A stretch of DNA of 64,000 nucleotides from Macrocystis pyrifera (taxonomy: Eukaryota > Sar > Phaeophyceae > Laminariales > Laminariaceae): NCBI GenBank assembly GCA_031763025.1, contig JASSKH010000025.1:5970689-6034688 (forward strand), in the 5' to 3' direction. The stretch's first letter is position 1. Each line of letters starts with the position of its first letter. The notes below the pieces were generated by a model. It was not told the DNA's origin. It worked only from the letters and a program-made list of their open reading frames with translations, and did not search any database. Below are positions 11,189 to 22,218 of this stretch, piece after piece. Made by a program: the position numbers and the translations under genes.

Positions 11189-12466
11189 CCAAGGGTGTGT
11201 TCGGTACGGTACTACCGAGGCCTACCGGCGGTAAAATACCGCCGGTATACCTGTACCGAGAGGATTCGGTACGTTCGGTCTGGAGTTCTATACCGTACCG
11301 ACAATTTCGGTACGTTCGGTCTGGAGTTCTATACCCTACCGAACATTTCGGTACGTTCGGCACGATGTCCGTACCCTTACCGGCGGTATCGGTATGATAC
11401 ACCGTACCGATACCGAGAAGCTCGGTATGTTCGGTACGATGCCCATACCGGTACCGAGAATTTCGGTACGTTCGGTACCATGTCTATACCCTTACCGAGA
11501 ACCTCGGTACGTTCGGTACCATGTCCATATCGTACCGGCGGTATCGGTATGACACAACGTACCGATACCGAGCTTATACCCTACCGAGAGTACCGATCCC
11601 GGGCTAATCGGGAAGTTAGGCTCGGGACAACCCGGTGCCGGTACAGTACCGCCACACACATAGCACGCAGCAGCACAGCAGCACAGCAGCGTACCCTGCC
11701 TCATCGGTACAGCGGCCCTCATGAGCACCACAACACCCCCCCCCAGCAACAACGACAATGTTATGAGTTTTTTCTCTCGTTGTCGTGTCTTGCCGGTGGA
11801 TAGCGCGCAAGCGTGTGTACACAGTGGGAAAGAGGTGGCTGGAACTCTTCTCGCAATAAAAATTTCAGTCAGTACCGCAGGAGGATGGGAGTGGGGGCCT
11901 CAGGGAGAGGAGCCTTCTGTGTGACCACGGTTTAGACGTTCAGGCAAGACAAATAATACCCGGTGTGGTAAGGCGCCCATCGAACTCTGGAAATGAATGT
12001 GATGACAAAACAAAAAAAAAAAAAAAAAAAACTGTCGCAGACACACACATTCTTGATGGGCAATACCATGGTACTGCTGTGGAGCGACGCTCGGTTTGAC
12101 AAATACCGCTGGTATCTGCGGTACGGTACCGGTATGGAGGTCTATACCGTACCGAGAATTTCGGTACGTTCGGTATGGAGTTCTAAATCGTACCGAGAAT
12201 TTCGGTACGTTCGGTCTGGAGTTCTATACCCTACCGAAAACTTCGGTACGTTCGGCACGATGTCCGTACCCTTACCGGCGGTATCGGTATGATACACCGT
12301 ACCGATACCGAGAAGCTCGGTATGTTCGGTACGATGCCCATACCGGTACCGAGAATTTCGGTACGTTCGGTACCATGTCCATACCCTTACCGAGAATTTC
12401 GGTACGTTCGGTACCATGTCCATACCGGTACCGAGCGTACCCGTACCGTACCGAACACACCCTTGG
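11189..12466. mobile_element. Foldback-like element, mirror copy
   Basis: Reverse complement of the element at 1083-2356, with the same terminal inverted repeats and the same TATATA flanks. It belongs to the right arm of the giant inverted repeat. Confidence 0.65.
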
Positions 12467-12663
12467 TTATATACCACACTCACGAAAAAAGTCGTACCAG
12501 GTATGTACTGAAAAACAAACCAGCGGGGTGGCATTTCTGGACGACTTCTTCACGAAAAAAGAGATTTCGTTCTAAGGTGTTTTACATGGTTCTAGTATAC
12601 CTTCCTGTCTGGGTCTCGCGATTTTTCTCCATTTTTTCCTTCACACACTTGCAGTTTTAGCAT

Positions 12664-12704
<41 letters not shown>

Positions 12705-13556
12705 TGTCTGGGTCTCGAAAATGGGGAGTGGCGTGTCGTTTTTTACTTGCACCCCCTCTACGAACACAAAAAAATTATAACAAAAATGATGTTCAGTAGT
12801 CGTTCACCCTTAGCGCTCGGAAAAGTACCACCGGATAGGTCGTACCGTAAGTCTTCTAAGCCATGCCTAAAAGAAAGCCTGAGCCACGTTTTCTCATCAG
12901 GCACCATTTTCGTGTTCATCTTGCCTACCAGGTACAAAGTATATTTATTAAGGCATGGGCAGGCACGCGCACCCTACTATTTCAGAAAATAAAGCGGTCA
13001 AGGCGGGAACTCCCAAACTCAGACTCATGGCGGTATTTCGGGAGATATATATCGCGAGTACTCAGTGTTTCCGGGCTCAATACTCTTAATACTCTTTTGA
13101 GTACTCCCAACTATTTCGCATGTTTGTACGTACTGCGGGTATTGCTTGTACTCGGGGTTCTGTACTGCTCAGTACTCTCAGTACTCGGCAGTATATAGGC
13201 CACCAGTACTGCAACTCCCTGAGTACTCGGATTGCGCCAAGTACTCGATACTCTCCGAGTTTCCTCTGGCGTATGAAGTATACATACCTGTTGTGAGTAT
13301 ATGTGCGGGATTGCTACCATTAATAACACTACCCACTGTACATAAGATACAGGCCACAAGAAACCCGACCCAACCACATTCTTCGCGAAACCGCCTGCTG
13401 TGAGCGTACGGCAGTACGCATGCGTACGAGCATCACCACGCTATACACTGTTGTTTTCTTCACATTAAACCGTTCTTTCTACCCGTCGACATCCAGCACA
13501 GTGTCCGTGCCGATTCTTCAATCCTAGAGAGATACAAGTTCTGTGGTCACAAAGCT

Positions 13557-13794
13557 ACGCCACAGAGATACTACGTTGCCACGTATGCAATGCGATGCCA
13601 TGCCATCATGCTGCGTACGACAGGCACGACACACACATTCCATGACCTAGAGAAACGAAACGAAACATAGAGAAAAAAAAACAAAAACAAAGCAGACAAT
13701 TCGAAAGAGAAAAAGAAACAAAAACAAAAAAAAAATACTAGCCTAGAGCGTCGCACAGCTTCTCACATTGTGTCACACCCGGCAGAAATACATC
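13557..13794. other. No recognised feature
   Basis: A-rich stretch 13640-13740, otherwise unique sequence. I see no gene here. Confidence 0.5.
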
Positions 13795-13861
13795 AGTTCG
13801 GCTCTAAAAAGATAGTTCACACATAAATATGGAGACCCAACGGTCCTCATATTTCCGCCCA

Positions 13862-14118
13862 TAGATGTACTTTTTTTTTTCTTTTTTTTTCATCACCTTT
13901 ACTTTCCAGTCCACTAGTAGGAGGTTTTACCCTCGACGATATTCTGGACAAGCCGTGGTCACAGGTGTCGTCCCTTCTCCCCCCCGGTACGTGCCTTTTA
14001 TTTTTTGTCCCGCATATAGGGTTCAGCATTCCCACCGCTCGTCGATTTTCATCGAATGTAGCCAACTCACGCTTTCGCGCTTTCCGCTAATCAATCCCTT
14101 TTATGCAAGAAAAAGTCC
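13862..14118 (-). mobile_element. Poly-A-tailed short retroposon-like repeat
   Basis: Read on the - strand it begins GGACTTTTTCTTGCATAAAA and ends in AAGT(A) G-A-rich sequence followed by an A run. The same roughly 235-bp sequence lies in forward orientation at 45589-45850 with about 34 A. Two copies with identical start points and variable A tails fit a SINE-like retroposon. I could not find convincing A and B boxes. Confidence 0.6.
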
Positions 14119-14243
14119 GTACGAGCATGCACTCGGTGAGACTTCAACCCACCAAATTGATCTTGACAGGCACGCGGACCACCTGCCAGGCCACCGGGGA
14201 CGCCGGAGTACTGCTTCGGCACCACTCTGGGCGGAAATATATA

Positions 14244-14358
14244 TTACGGGGGGGCATAGTAAATAGGACTAAATACTGCTGTTGGGAAAAATAGGTAAAA
14301 ATATACCTGGTAGGTTTTTATGCGTATCATAGGTCCTATTAACTATGGACCCCCGTAC
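14244..14358. mobile_element. MITE family A copy nested in palindrome array
   Basis: TA-flanked element from TTACGGGGGGGCATAG to CTATGGACCCCCGTAC. It sits inside a palindromic repeat C unit: the left half ends GGCGGAAATATA and the right half resumes GATCGTTCATACATAAAC. Confidence 0.85.
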
Positions 14359-14638
14359 TAGATCGTTCATACATAAACATGAAGACCGAACGGTCCTCAT
14401 AATTGCGCCAAGAAACATACCTCGGTACGGCTCTGGGCGGAAACATAAGGATCGTTAACACGGAAATATGAATACCCAACGGTCCTTACATTTCCGCCCA
14501 GAGATATGCTACTTCCGTACGAGTCTGGGCGGAAATACAAAGATCGTTTACACATAAATATGGCGACCCAACGGTCCTTGCATTTCCGCCTAGAGATACA
14601 CTTCGGCAGGTCTCCGGGCGGAAGCATAAGGACCGTAA

Positions 14639-15456
14639 CACCTATGCCAATGGAAACGCGAAGTCCAAAAGTTCTCTTTCAAAAATATTGCTTTAAAAAA
14701 ACAGCCGAAACTTTCCTCGTACCGCAACAAAGAGAAAAAGGTTTGATTTTTCTGTTTTTTTTTCCAACGGCTGCAGGCGGCGTAGTTTGTTTTTTCTGGT
14801 TGCAAATTGTCACCACGCTGATAGAAACCAGCTCGTGCGACGATCGACGCTCGATGTCAACATAGACGCAGCCCACGGCCAACCCGCTCGGTGTCCGTCC
14901 GGCAAGGCCAGCGAATATAGATGGCGGCCTCGAAGATATCAGGTGGATCCATGGTCTAGGAGGCGAGAGCTTGCCGGCGGCGTCCTACGGTATCCTCCCA
15001 AACCTGAAAAAGGCCTATTTTTTGCCATTCGAGACGGATGTAGACGTTTGGTCTTCTTTTTTGTGCACATCAGCGGCCAATTGTTTTTTCATCATGCGCA
15101 TGGTCAGCTCCCGCCAAATGACACCGGTCATGGTGTGAAGACGGTGACCCTACGGTGGGTCGGGAGCCCCAAACAAGCGCACTTTGTTCAGAATTCATGA
15201 CGCAGTCGTTGGTTTTGTCGATGTCTGTCAAGGACTCGGAATCTCGCCGCTTCGAACCAAACATCTGCCTGAGTTTTTCTCAAGCCGATGTTCCAACACC
15301 GGCCCCAGATTTGCTTTTTTCGGGTTTTTCCAAAAGTTAGGAACTTTTTTTTTTCTAAAACGTGCCCATAGGAAGCGTTTTCCTAATTTTTTTTCGGCGG
15401 GTATCTTTGAAATTCAAACTTTTTCGTGATACTTCGCTTTCCCAGTGGCATAGGTC
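14639..15456. mobile_element. PIF/Harbinger-like non-autonomous element (copy 1)
   Basis: Inverted ends CACCTATGCCAATGG and the complement of CCCAGTGGCATAGGTC. It is flanked by TAA on both sides (14636-14638 and 15457-15459). It splits a palindromic repeat C unit, and neighbouring units show the empty site (GGATCGTAAATGCATAATA). A homologous copy lies at 42890-43726. A 3-bp TWA target duplication is the PIF/Harbinger signature. No intact transposase is present; a conserved open stretch shared by the two copies (near 15070-15264, - strand, containing DKTNDCVMNSE) may be a remnant. Confidence 0.8.
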
Positions 15457-15895
15457 TAAATACATAATATCAAGACCCAACGGGCTAAATATTTCCGCCC
15501 AGAGATGTACTTCGGTACGTCTCCGGGCGGCAGCAGAAGGATCGTAAATGCATAATATGATAAAAGATCCAACGGTCCTAAATATTTCCGCCCAGAGATG
15601 TACTTCGGTACGAGTCTGGGTGGAAATATAAAGATCGTTTAAACATAAATATGAAGACCCAACGGGGGGGGGGGGGGGGTCCTTACATTTCCGCCCAGAA
15701 ATATACTTCGGTACGACTTCGGGCGGAATTTTAAGGATCGTTCATACACAAATTGAAGATCCAACGGTTATATATATTTCCGCCCAGAGATATACTTCGA
15801 TACGACTTTGAGCGATAATATAAGGATCGTTTATACACAAATGTGAAGACCCAACGGTCCTTATATTTCCGCCTAGAGAAGTACCAGGTATATCA

Positions 15896-17081
15896 TTACT
15901 ACGGCACCCGAGAGTAATAATAACCTAATGTGACTCATAAACATAGTGGGCCTTGTGTGGTTTTTTTGGGTCCATCGTGGGTTCTGCTTATTACATATGC
16001 CCCCCCGGGGCTGATTCGTGCGGCCGATGCTGAAAGAAATAGGAATCGTTGCTTGTTTTTCGAATTTTTCTTTCGACTTTTTTTTCCCTCTCTCTAGCCC
16101 CAAATATAAGTGTATCATCTGAGTCGTTGAGATACGGAGGGATTCCGAACAGGGAAAGGTGCCCTATCGTCCCCCGGTGCGGGGGACAGGGAGGTTCCCC
16201 CGAGGGGAAACTTTCGTCGCGCGCGCCGCGGCCTCTTTTTAGCCAAGGGCGGGGAGGGGCCCTCGACCAATGGGCTTCGGGCTCGGAAGACGCTGGGATG
16301 AAAGTCATACGGTCTATCGTAATGCCTGGTATATGCGTATCTCTGTCCCTAAATAAGAGCAACTTTTGTTTTGAATATTAGTGTGAAAGAGTTCCTTACA
16401 TTTAGAGACAAGAATGGTATGCAGCACATCCTCAACAAGGGGTGCGATGCATATCCCCGGCCTCAACAGCAACGAATGTACCATGAGGAATGGCGAATGA
16501 CACGAGTACGGCAACACTACTCTTCTGTACAGAGACGTAAGCGAGGCAGGCGCCTTACACCTCCGGACAGAGGTATACCCTTGTCCGTACGCACGAATTA
16601 ATTTACTTCACCTGGTACCAGTTGACACCGCTGCTAACACTTCGGAAGGCAGATGTAAACAATACAACGGCTCCGCTTCGCGGGCGGCAAACCACCGCCC
16701 GCTACGCTCGCTGAAGGAAGAACTAAAAAACGTGAAACGGATAAAGTAGGTACATGGATTTGGCGCAATGCGCGACTCGACAATGCCAAGAGCTCCGTGG
16801 TGCAGAGAAAAAATTCCGAAATCTACACGCATACACCATGTTTTATACGTGATGGTGTTGAATGTAATGTTTTATTGTTGAGCATGGAAGTCAAGGCAAA
16901 TTACTCGTAGGTTGTTGATCGCACCAAATAGCGGGTTTCATTTTTTAGGCTCTCCCGCCACGATCGTCCAGGAAACTCCTCCACACCAACTCTAGAACTC
17001 GTTCCGCCAGAACCTGGGGCTCCTTCACCCGGCTTGGATCGCTTTGCCGGGGACGACCGCCATATCGAGGATACGCTACTA
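15896..17081. other. No recognised gene
   Basis: Mostly unique sequence. 15940-16010 has a short motif (CCATCGTGGGTTCTGCTTA ... CCCCC) that recurs near 17960-18000 and 44730-44800. A hairpin GCGGGCGG/CCGCCCGC lies near 16679-16702. No ORF here has family support. Confidence 0.5.
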
Positions 17082-17187
17082 TTAATAGTAAATAGGACCA
17101 AATATTGTTATTAATAGTACAAATATAGCAGGAAAATACGATATTTTTGTGTGTACCGGAGGTCCTATTGACTATGGTCCCTTGTAA
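17082..17187. mobile_element. MITE family A copy, diverged
   Basis: TA-flanked. The left end is degraded (TTAATAGTAAATAGGACC) and the right end is GGTCCTATTGACTATGGTCC. Confidence 0.7.
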
Positions 17188-18059
17188 TACTCGTTGGCCC
17201 GAGCTTTGGTGTGCTGTGTGTTGTGCGCGGTGAAAAAAAAAAAAAAAGCGAAAGAGAGCCGGCCAAACCGCTGGAGCAAAAAAAAAAAAAGACTTTTTGT
17301 TTTTCCGAGACTGTTTTCTTCTTTTTCCGAGAAAAAACGTGTGGCACGATAAGCAACCACGCAAAGAAACCAAAGACCGTTGAAGCGGCGATTATTTGTG
17401 GTCTGCTGTCCGAGAGCGAAGCAGGCCCTTGCAATCAAGTACCAGGAAAGACAAATACAAATGTATGCAAGTCTGTTCGGGCTTCGGTGGGCCAGTTTCA
17501 TGAATTTTGACGATGTTTGATGGCTCGAAAGAAAAGGTATGGACAACACGATGTCACCACAGCACCTTTCAAGAGGTAGATTTTACTTGTAGGGCGAAAC
17601 AGCAGAAAAAACACACACAAGCGACTTGACCCGCTTTTTCGCCCAAAAAAGCAAAACACGACGTAGCAAATACCGGTACACGGCAGTACAGTAATAGCAC
17701 CGGTAGCGCGTGCGTTCGAGGCGCACCGGACGGGCGGTAAAATAAGCCGATCAAGTAGGTCATTTCCGGCCAGCAGTGAGTCAGGCAGGTATCAGTTCTC
17801 TCCCGGCGACGGGCAGCAAGCAATATACTGTTTCAGCTTTCGTCAATCAGGACCGTCGTTGTCGGTGTCCGTGGCGGTCTGGCAAAAGTGACATTACGAG
17901 GGCAATGTACTAACCAGAAAATACGTATAAACATAGGTGGATGTATAGGGTGATATACGGTCACATGGGAGCCATCGTGGGTTCTGATTAACACGCCCCC
18001 GCGTTGTAGGAGGCCGTTTTTTTTTTCGCCTTCACAATTCCACCCCTCGTACACATCAT
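17188..18059. other. No recognised gene
   Basis: A-rich runs at 17233-17295, then unique sequence. It includes one copy of the CCATCGTGGGTTCTG repeat near 17960-18000. Confidence 0.45.
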
Positions 18060-18310
18060 CTACAGATCATCTATTTCCGCTCAATGATTTAGATCTTTCA
18101 GAGCAGATACATTCCTGATCTGTGGGATCTAACTCATCATGTTTGCCGGGTGGGAGTCGTACAATCTGCATGAACTGAACACCTTTCCTGGGTTTGGGCT
18201 GTACTATACAGATCCAGCGCAACCTCTAACAACGGGAGGTTAGGATCAAGATGATCAACAGTAGATAGATCAGACAGATCATGATCTACGTGTCCGAGGT
18301 GTGAATACTT
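18060..18310. repeat. GATC-rich repeat family D
   Basis: Roughly 250 bp with many GATC sites, a GGGTGGGAGTCGTACAAT-like core and ends rich in CAGATCATGATCTA. Related copies: 31376-31625, 34385-34800, 38815-38890, 39000-39130, 40605-40915, 43900-44200, 49925-50035, 50200-50300 and 55993-56290. The ends are partly inverted, so a TIR element is possible. Confidence 0.65.
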
Positions 18311-18926
18311 CCCATATTATTGAACCCGCTGCTGCATCGACGTCACCGGCGCCCCCTCTGTTTCAAGGGCAATACAAGTTGGCAGCAGCAGAAAACAACA
18401 CTTACTGCAGCACCACCAGCAGCAGCGGCACTGGAATACAGCAGTAGTGCCGGTCCCTCTATAGTGCCGGTTGAGTAGCGCCGGCTGCGGGCTATAGGGC
18501 CTGTGAAATTACTTGCTGCGGATGGGATTCAGCAGTGTGGTAGTGTGCGGAGTAAATAGTGCCGGTTGGTTGCCGCTATATATAGTGCCGGTATTGTTGG
18601 CTGGCGCATCTACACCGGCACTACAGACGGACCTACAGCAGCGGGGCGGCCAGTCATAACGCAAGAAAAAACAGCGGTCTCCCGGCTAATATGCCGGTGG
18701 CTACAGACAGCCGAAGCGGGGGTGACGCGTGACTCGCAACCCCATTGCGTCTGCCCTCCAGGCTAACCGCCCATCGGGAAGGAAGGAAAACATGGAAAAC
18801 CTTCCCGGCGGCACCGACCGCGTGGCTACGGACGAGGCTGTCCACACAACCGACAAATCACGATCCCGGTCATCCAGATTCGTATGCATACCAACCATTT
18901 ACCGATGTCGCGCAAGACCCTTGGCC
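18311..18926. other. CAGCAG-rich and TAGTGCCGGT-repeat DNA
   Basis: CAG-type triplets at 18380-18450, then four or five copies of TAGTGCCGGT at 18450-18600 with one inverted ACCGGCACTA near 18612. No gene recognised. Confidence 0.5.
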
Positions 18927-19033
18927 CCTTTAAGGTGGACTGCAGTCCGGCTTTTGGGGGACAAAACTTACTCACAATTCGAGTGCTTCGCCCCCTCAAC
19001 ACGGCACTGCAGTTTGCCCTGAAAGGGTTAACA
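18927..19033. mobile_element. Palindromic repeat family E copy
   Basis: CCCCTTTAAGGTGGACTGCA at one end and GCACTGCAGTTTGCCCTGAA plus AGGGTTAA at the other, with GGGGGACAAA inside. Same design as 3095-3305. Confidence 0.6.
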
Positions 19034-19286
19034 TACAGAAGCCAGCCCGCGGACCCAGCCCGGCGAAAAAAACACTCGTATCTGCTGTAGATCTTCCAGA
19101 TCGTACATACCGTATCACACTAGGGTGATAATATAACACACCCCCTCGGACGATCTTCAGAGCCGGGTTTCTCGACAACGGGGAGGGCGTACTGAGTACG
19201 CCGAGCGATCCATGCGTCTACACGCAACCTTCTCGACGAAATCTTTCCAGAGACACTATTCTCGTTGTGTGCTCCCCCCTTAAGGC

Positions 19287-19661
19287 ATGTTTTGGGGGGA
19301 ACCGGGTCTGAAATTCGTCCCCGGTGTGTGTGTTATCTTGCAGATCATGCGTAAGACACCAGGGATCTACCTAGTCGGACAACTGCAGCAGCTCATTAAA
19401 AGGGGATCTGATGGGTCCGACGCGGTGCAAGCAGCTCTTCCGGCAGGCTTAATGAACCCTGGCAGAGGCCTCGTCCTGCAAACATTCTCTCGCAGAATCG
19501 CCGGCTTTGCGCAAGCTGGGGTGGCGGGATGTGGCAGAATTCGCCTGCTACGGGCGCAACTATTTGTATACACGAGCCTCCGCGAGAAAAACAAAGGGCA
19601 GACACTCGAAAGTAGAAGCCTTGAAACCAGAGAGATAAAATACCCGGTACCACCGCTGTAA
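19287..19661 (+). CDS. Unidentified ORF, possible exon
   Basis: A 124-residue open frame. A plausible splice acceptor (TTATCTTGCAG) at about 19342 would start an exon with IMRKTPGIYLVGQLQQLIKR, followed by a Gly/Ala/Arg-rich segment. Composition is more protein-like than nearby ORFs, but no family is recognised and no partner exon is seen. Flanking 19034-19286 and 19662-20687 hold nothing else I recognise, apart from a telomere-like CCCTAACCCTGACCC near 19745. Confidence 0.2.
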   Translation: MFWGEPGLKFVPGVCVILQIMRKTPGIYLVGQLQQLIKRGSDGSDAVQAALPAGLMNPGRGLVLQTFSRRIAGFAQAGVAGCGRIRLLRAQLFVYTSLREKNKGQTLESRSLETREIKYPVPPL

Positions 19662-20687
19662 AAATGAAGGCTCTGTCTTCCACAGTACTGGTTTCAGTGT
19701 CATTCCGTCTTCTTTCCCGGGGGGGGGGAAGGGGGGGTGATTTTCCAACCCTAACCCTGACCCAATGAAGGCATATTACCCTGGAAACCCCACGAACACA
19801 CTAAAAACGGAAAAATGGTACCTGAAATGATAGGGGCGTTTAGTCGCATTACGCAGTATCACGGTAGTATATCCCAACCCAGAGTACATGAACAGTCAAG
19901 CCGAGGGCGGCCGACTTTTTTTTCCGACACCTCACGTCGAATTATTCAACTTCGACCGTCCCGACAGCGCGGGGGGGGGGGGGTACCTGACATCGTCCCC
20001 TCCCTATGAACAATAACTATATAATATTGACAACAGGGGACGGTAGAGAGCCCCCCCCTGTTTGATACAAATAATTCAATAGTGCTATAAAACTACTGGG
20101 CAGCGACCTAAAAGCCGCAGCTAGCTGCGTATTGACTGCGGCTGAAGCAGAAGTGAGCGACACACAGAAGCTATGCGAGTGTAAGACACGGTCAGCAGCA
20201 GGGGGGGGCGCGCGCACGAAGAAGGGGTGCTTCCACTCAGTGGAGTGATTCGCGTGGTAAAAAACTTAGCGGAACTGTGCCAAACGCTCGTGGCGAAGGA
20301 TGTACAACCTGGTGGGAGCAACGAAGCTCAATAATAAGCAGCATGGAATGTCGAGTGCGTTCTTTTTTTGCTTAGGCACATTGTACTTGTATTACATCGA
20401 CGAGCTTGGGCGGATCAAAAAGTAGGTTCCTTCGCAAGCAGATAGATCGGTGGATCCCAAGTATCTTCCATTGTGTTTATACCTTTGCAACGAGAATTCG
20501 TCAGGGAAACCAACCGTTAACCGCGCCTGGTGTCATCGACACCTCGCCTGTCTACCTGCTTATTATACACATGTCCAATACGCCACTGTCGGAAAAAATA
20601 CGACCAGTCTTCGACACTCACATAATACTCGTTGTAGTACATCGTGGAATACCTGGCTAAGCCAGTGAGCTTACCCTTCATCCGATA

Positions 20688-20786
20688 TTCGGTCTGATTG
20701 GCCTAGGGTCAGGGCTAGGGTTGCTCTGATTGGCTCAGGGTCACGATTAGGGTTGCTCTGATTGGCTTAGGGTTAGGGTTGGCTAC
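20688..20786. repeat. Interstitial telomere-like tandem repeat
   Basis: Three units of about 33 bp, TCTGATTGGCTTAGGGTTAG and variants. Related sequence is at 26055-26115. TTAGGG/TTTAGGG words suggest telomere-derived DNA, though the ATTGGC part is not telomeric. Confidence 0.6.
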
Positions 20787-21436
20787 TATTCGTCTCGTAC
20801 ACAGCAGTGTGTGTGTCAACTATTTGCACGAACAAATGGTAAACTCCCCTCGGCTAACCCGTGGAACGGCAAGACTACGCTGAACTACGAAATACACGCC
20901 AGTGATGTATAGTTAACCACATAAGTGCGTGTGTTCTTCTTTCTGCTTGTGGGCATGGCCATGAAGCCATTAAGCGTGCGACCAAGCAGCAAAAGCAGAA
21001 CAACACCAGGTATAAGATGTCGTACGTACGTACGTACCAGGGGGGATGCAACGTTGCTCACTGTACGTTATTTAGCTTGATCTAAATGTGGTACACGCCT
21101 CTCGGTTACCGCCACACAAATCACACAAATCACACTCGACACCGACCAACACCGACCACACACACACATAAAACAAAAACGGGGGAAAAAAAAAAAAAAA
21201 AAAACATCTTGGACTCCTCCCTCCGGCGGGCTGGGGGCGGTTATATAGGTGTATGATATCCCAATCCCCGATCCCTTGTCGCCCTCGATTGGTCCCGCTG
21301 GGATCCCGAGATAGCGACCACAGCAATGGTTGGTAACTTTGGCGTTACCAACCATCTATACCAGCAGCATGAGTGCCCAGAGCACGGGAGAGTTTTTTTT
21401 TTTTCAAATCCTCCGGCGGATTGGTAGAAATAAAGC
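20787..21436. other. No recognised gene
   Basis: Unique sequence with CACA and A runs (21120-21205). No feature I can support. Confidence 0.45.
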
Positions 21437-21439
21437 TTA

Positions 21440-22215
21440 GGCCGTTTCCTATGCGGTTCGATTTCGAGCTTCAGATTTGTATTTTTCCATCTCAAAATCG
21501 AATGACCCTACTTATGCAGTCCGATTATGCAAAATCCGACCGGAAATTTTTCGATTTGAGAATCCGATGACCCAAGTCGTCGGATTTTGGGCCAAAATCC
21601 GACGACCTGGGTCATCAGATTTTCAAATCGAAAAATGGCATGCTCTCTAAATTCAAGATATTATCCACGACAGCAAACAGCAGCGGAAAGATCGATGAGT
21701 TGGATGGTGATAAAGCTGTATAGCGACGTTGCTTCGCGCCCGACGCGCGGGCGACGCGTCCCTCCGTGGCCAGACTAGAGTCGGCTGGCGCGGGCTCGGG
21801 CCTAGAGACCAAGAGAAGAGCACTCGGCACGCGCCTCTCCGTGTATACGTACTCGTAGACTACACCGCAGCTGTACAGCAGCAGCAGCAGCAGTCAAGTC
21901 ACAAAATCAAACACAAAATACCAAGACAGGTTGACTCTAGCGCACTCGCCATATCTCTTCGCCACCAGACTAGGGGCAGTCAGCGTGGGCTCGGACGCTT
22001 GGGTCCTACGCGCAGGGCAGCGCACCCAGCGCGTCTCTTCGCGGCGCCAAATCACAAAAACAGCAGTTCGTCTCAGCGGTTGCTCGAATCTCTACACGCA
22101 CAATAAATCTGATTTTTCCGCATAGGAAGGCCCTTTCGATTTGTCAAGCTCATATCTGAAAATGCCATCGGGTCAAAATCTGAAGCTCAAAAATTGAACC
22201 GCATAGGAAACGGCC
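21440..22215. mobile_element. PIF/Harbinger-like element, second family
   Basis: Ends GGCCGTTTCCTATGCGGTTC and its inverted copy GAACCGCATAGGAAACGGCC, flanked by TTA on both sides (21437-21439 and 22216-22218). Near the left end, 21547-21636 is a long imperfect palindrome, and the middle holds diverged direct repeats around a CAG run (for example CGCGGGCTCGG and GCGTGGGCTCGG). No transposase ORF. The 3-bp TTA duplication fits PIF/Harbinger. Confidence 0.75.
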
Positions 22216-22218
22216 TTA

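Larger units (their letters stand above)
7430..13556. repeat. Right arm of giant inverted repeat
   Basis: This is the reverse complement of 1-6100, about 27 bp longer because of homopolymer and G-rich tract differences. It starts directly after the N gap, so the inner breakpoint may be an assembly edge rather than a biological junction. Sequence after 13556 has no partner inside the window. Each repeat listed in the left arm has a mirror copy here. Confidence 0.95.
13795..15895. repeat. Array of GGCGGAAATATAAGGATCG palindromes
   Basis: About eight units of roughly 105 bp. Each is a palindrome with arms GGCGGAAATATAAGGATCGT and ACGGTCCTTATATTTCCGCC around an A/T-rich loop, and units are joined by GAGATGTACTTCGGTACGA. 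Units are visible near 13803-13866, 14214-14400, 14430-14505, 14524-14592, 14614-15505 (split by a PIF-like element), 15526-15594, 15619-15695, 15718-15785 and 15800-15875. The array was invaded by a MITE (14244), a poly-A element (13862) and the PIF-like element (14639). Single copies also occur at 7180 and about 34863-35010. Confidence 0.8.
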
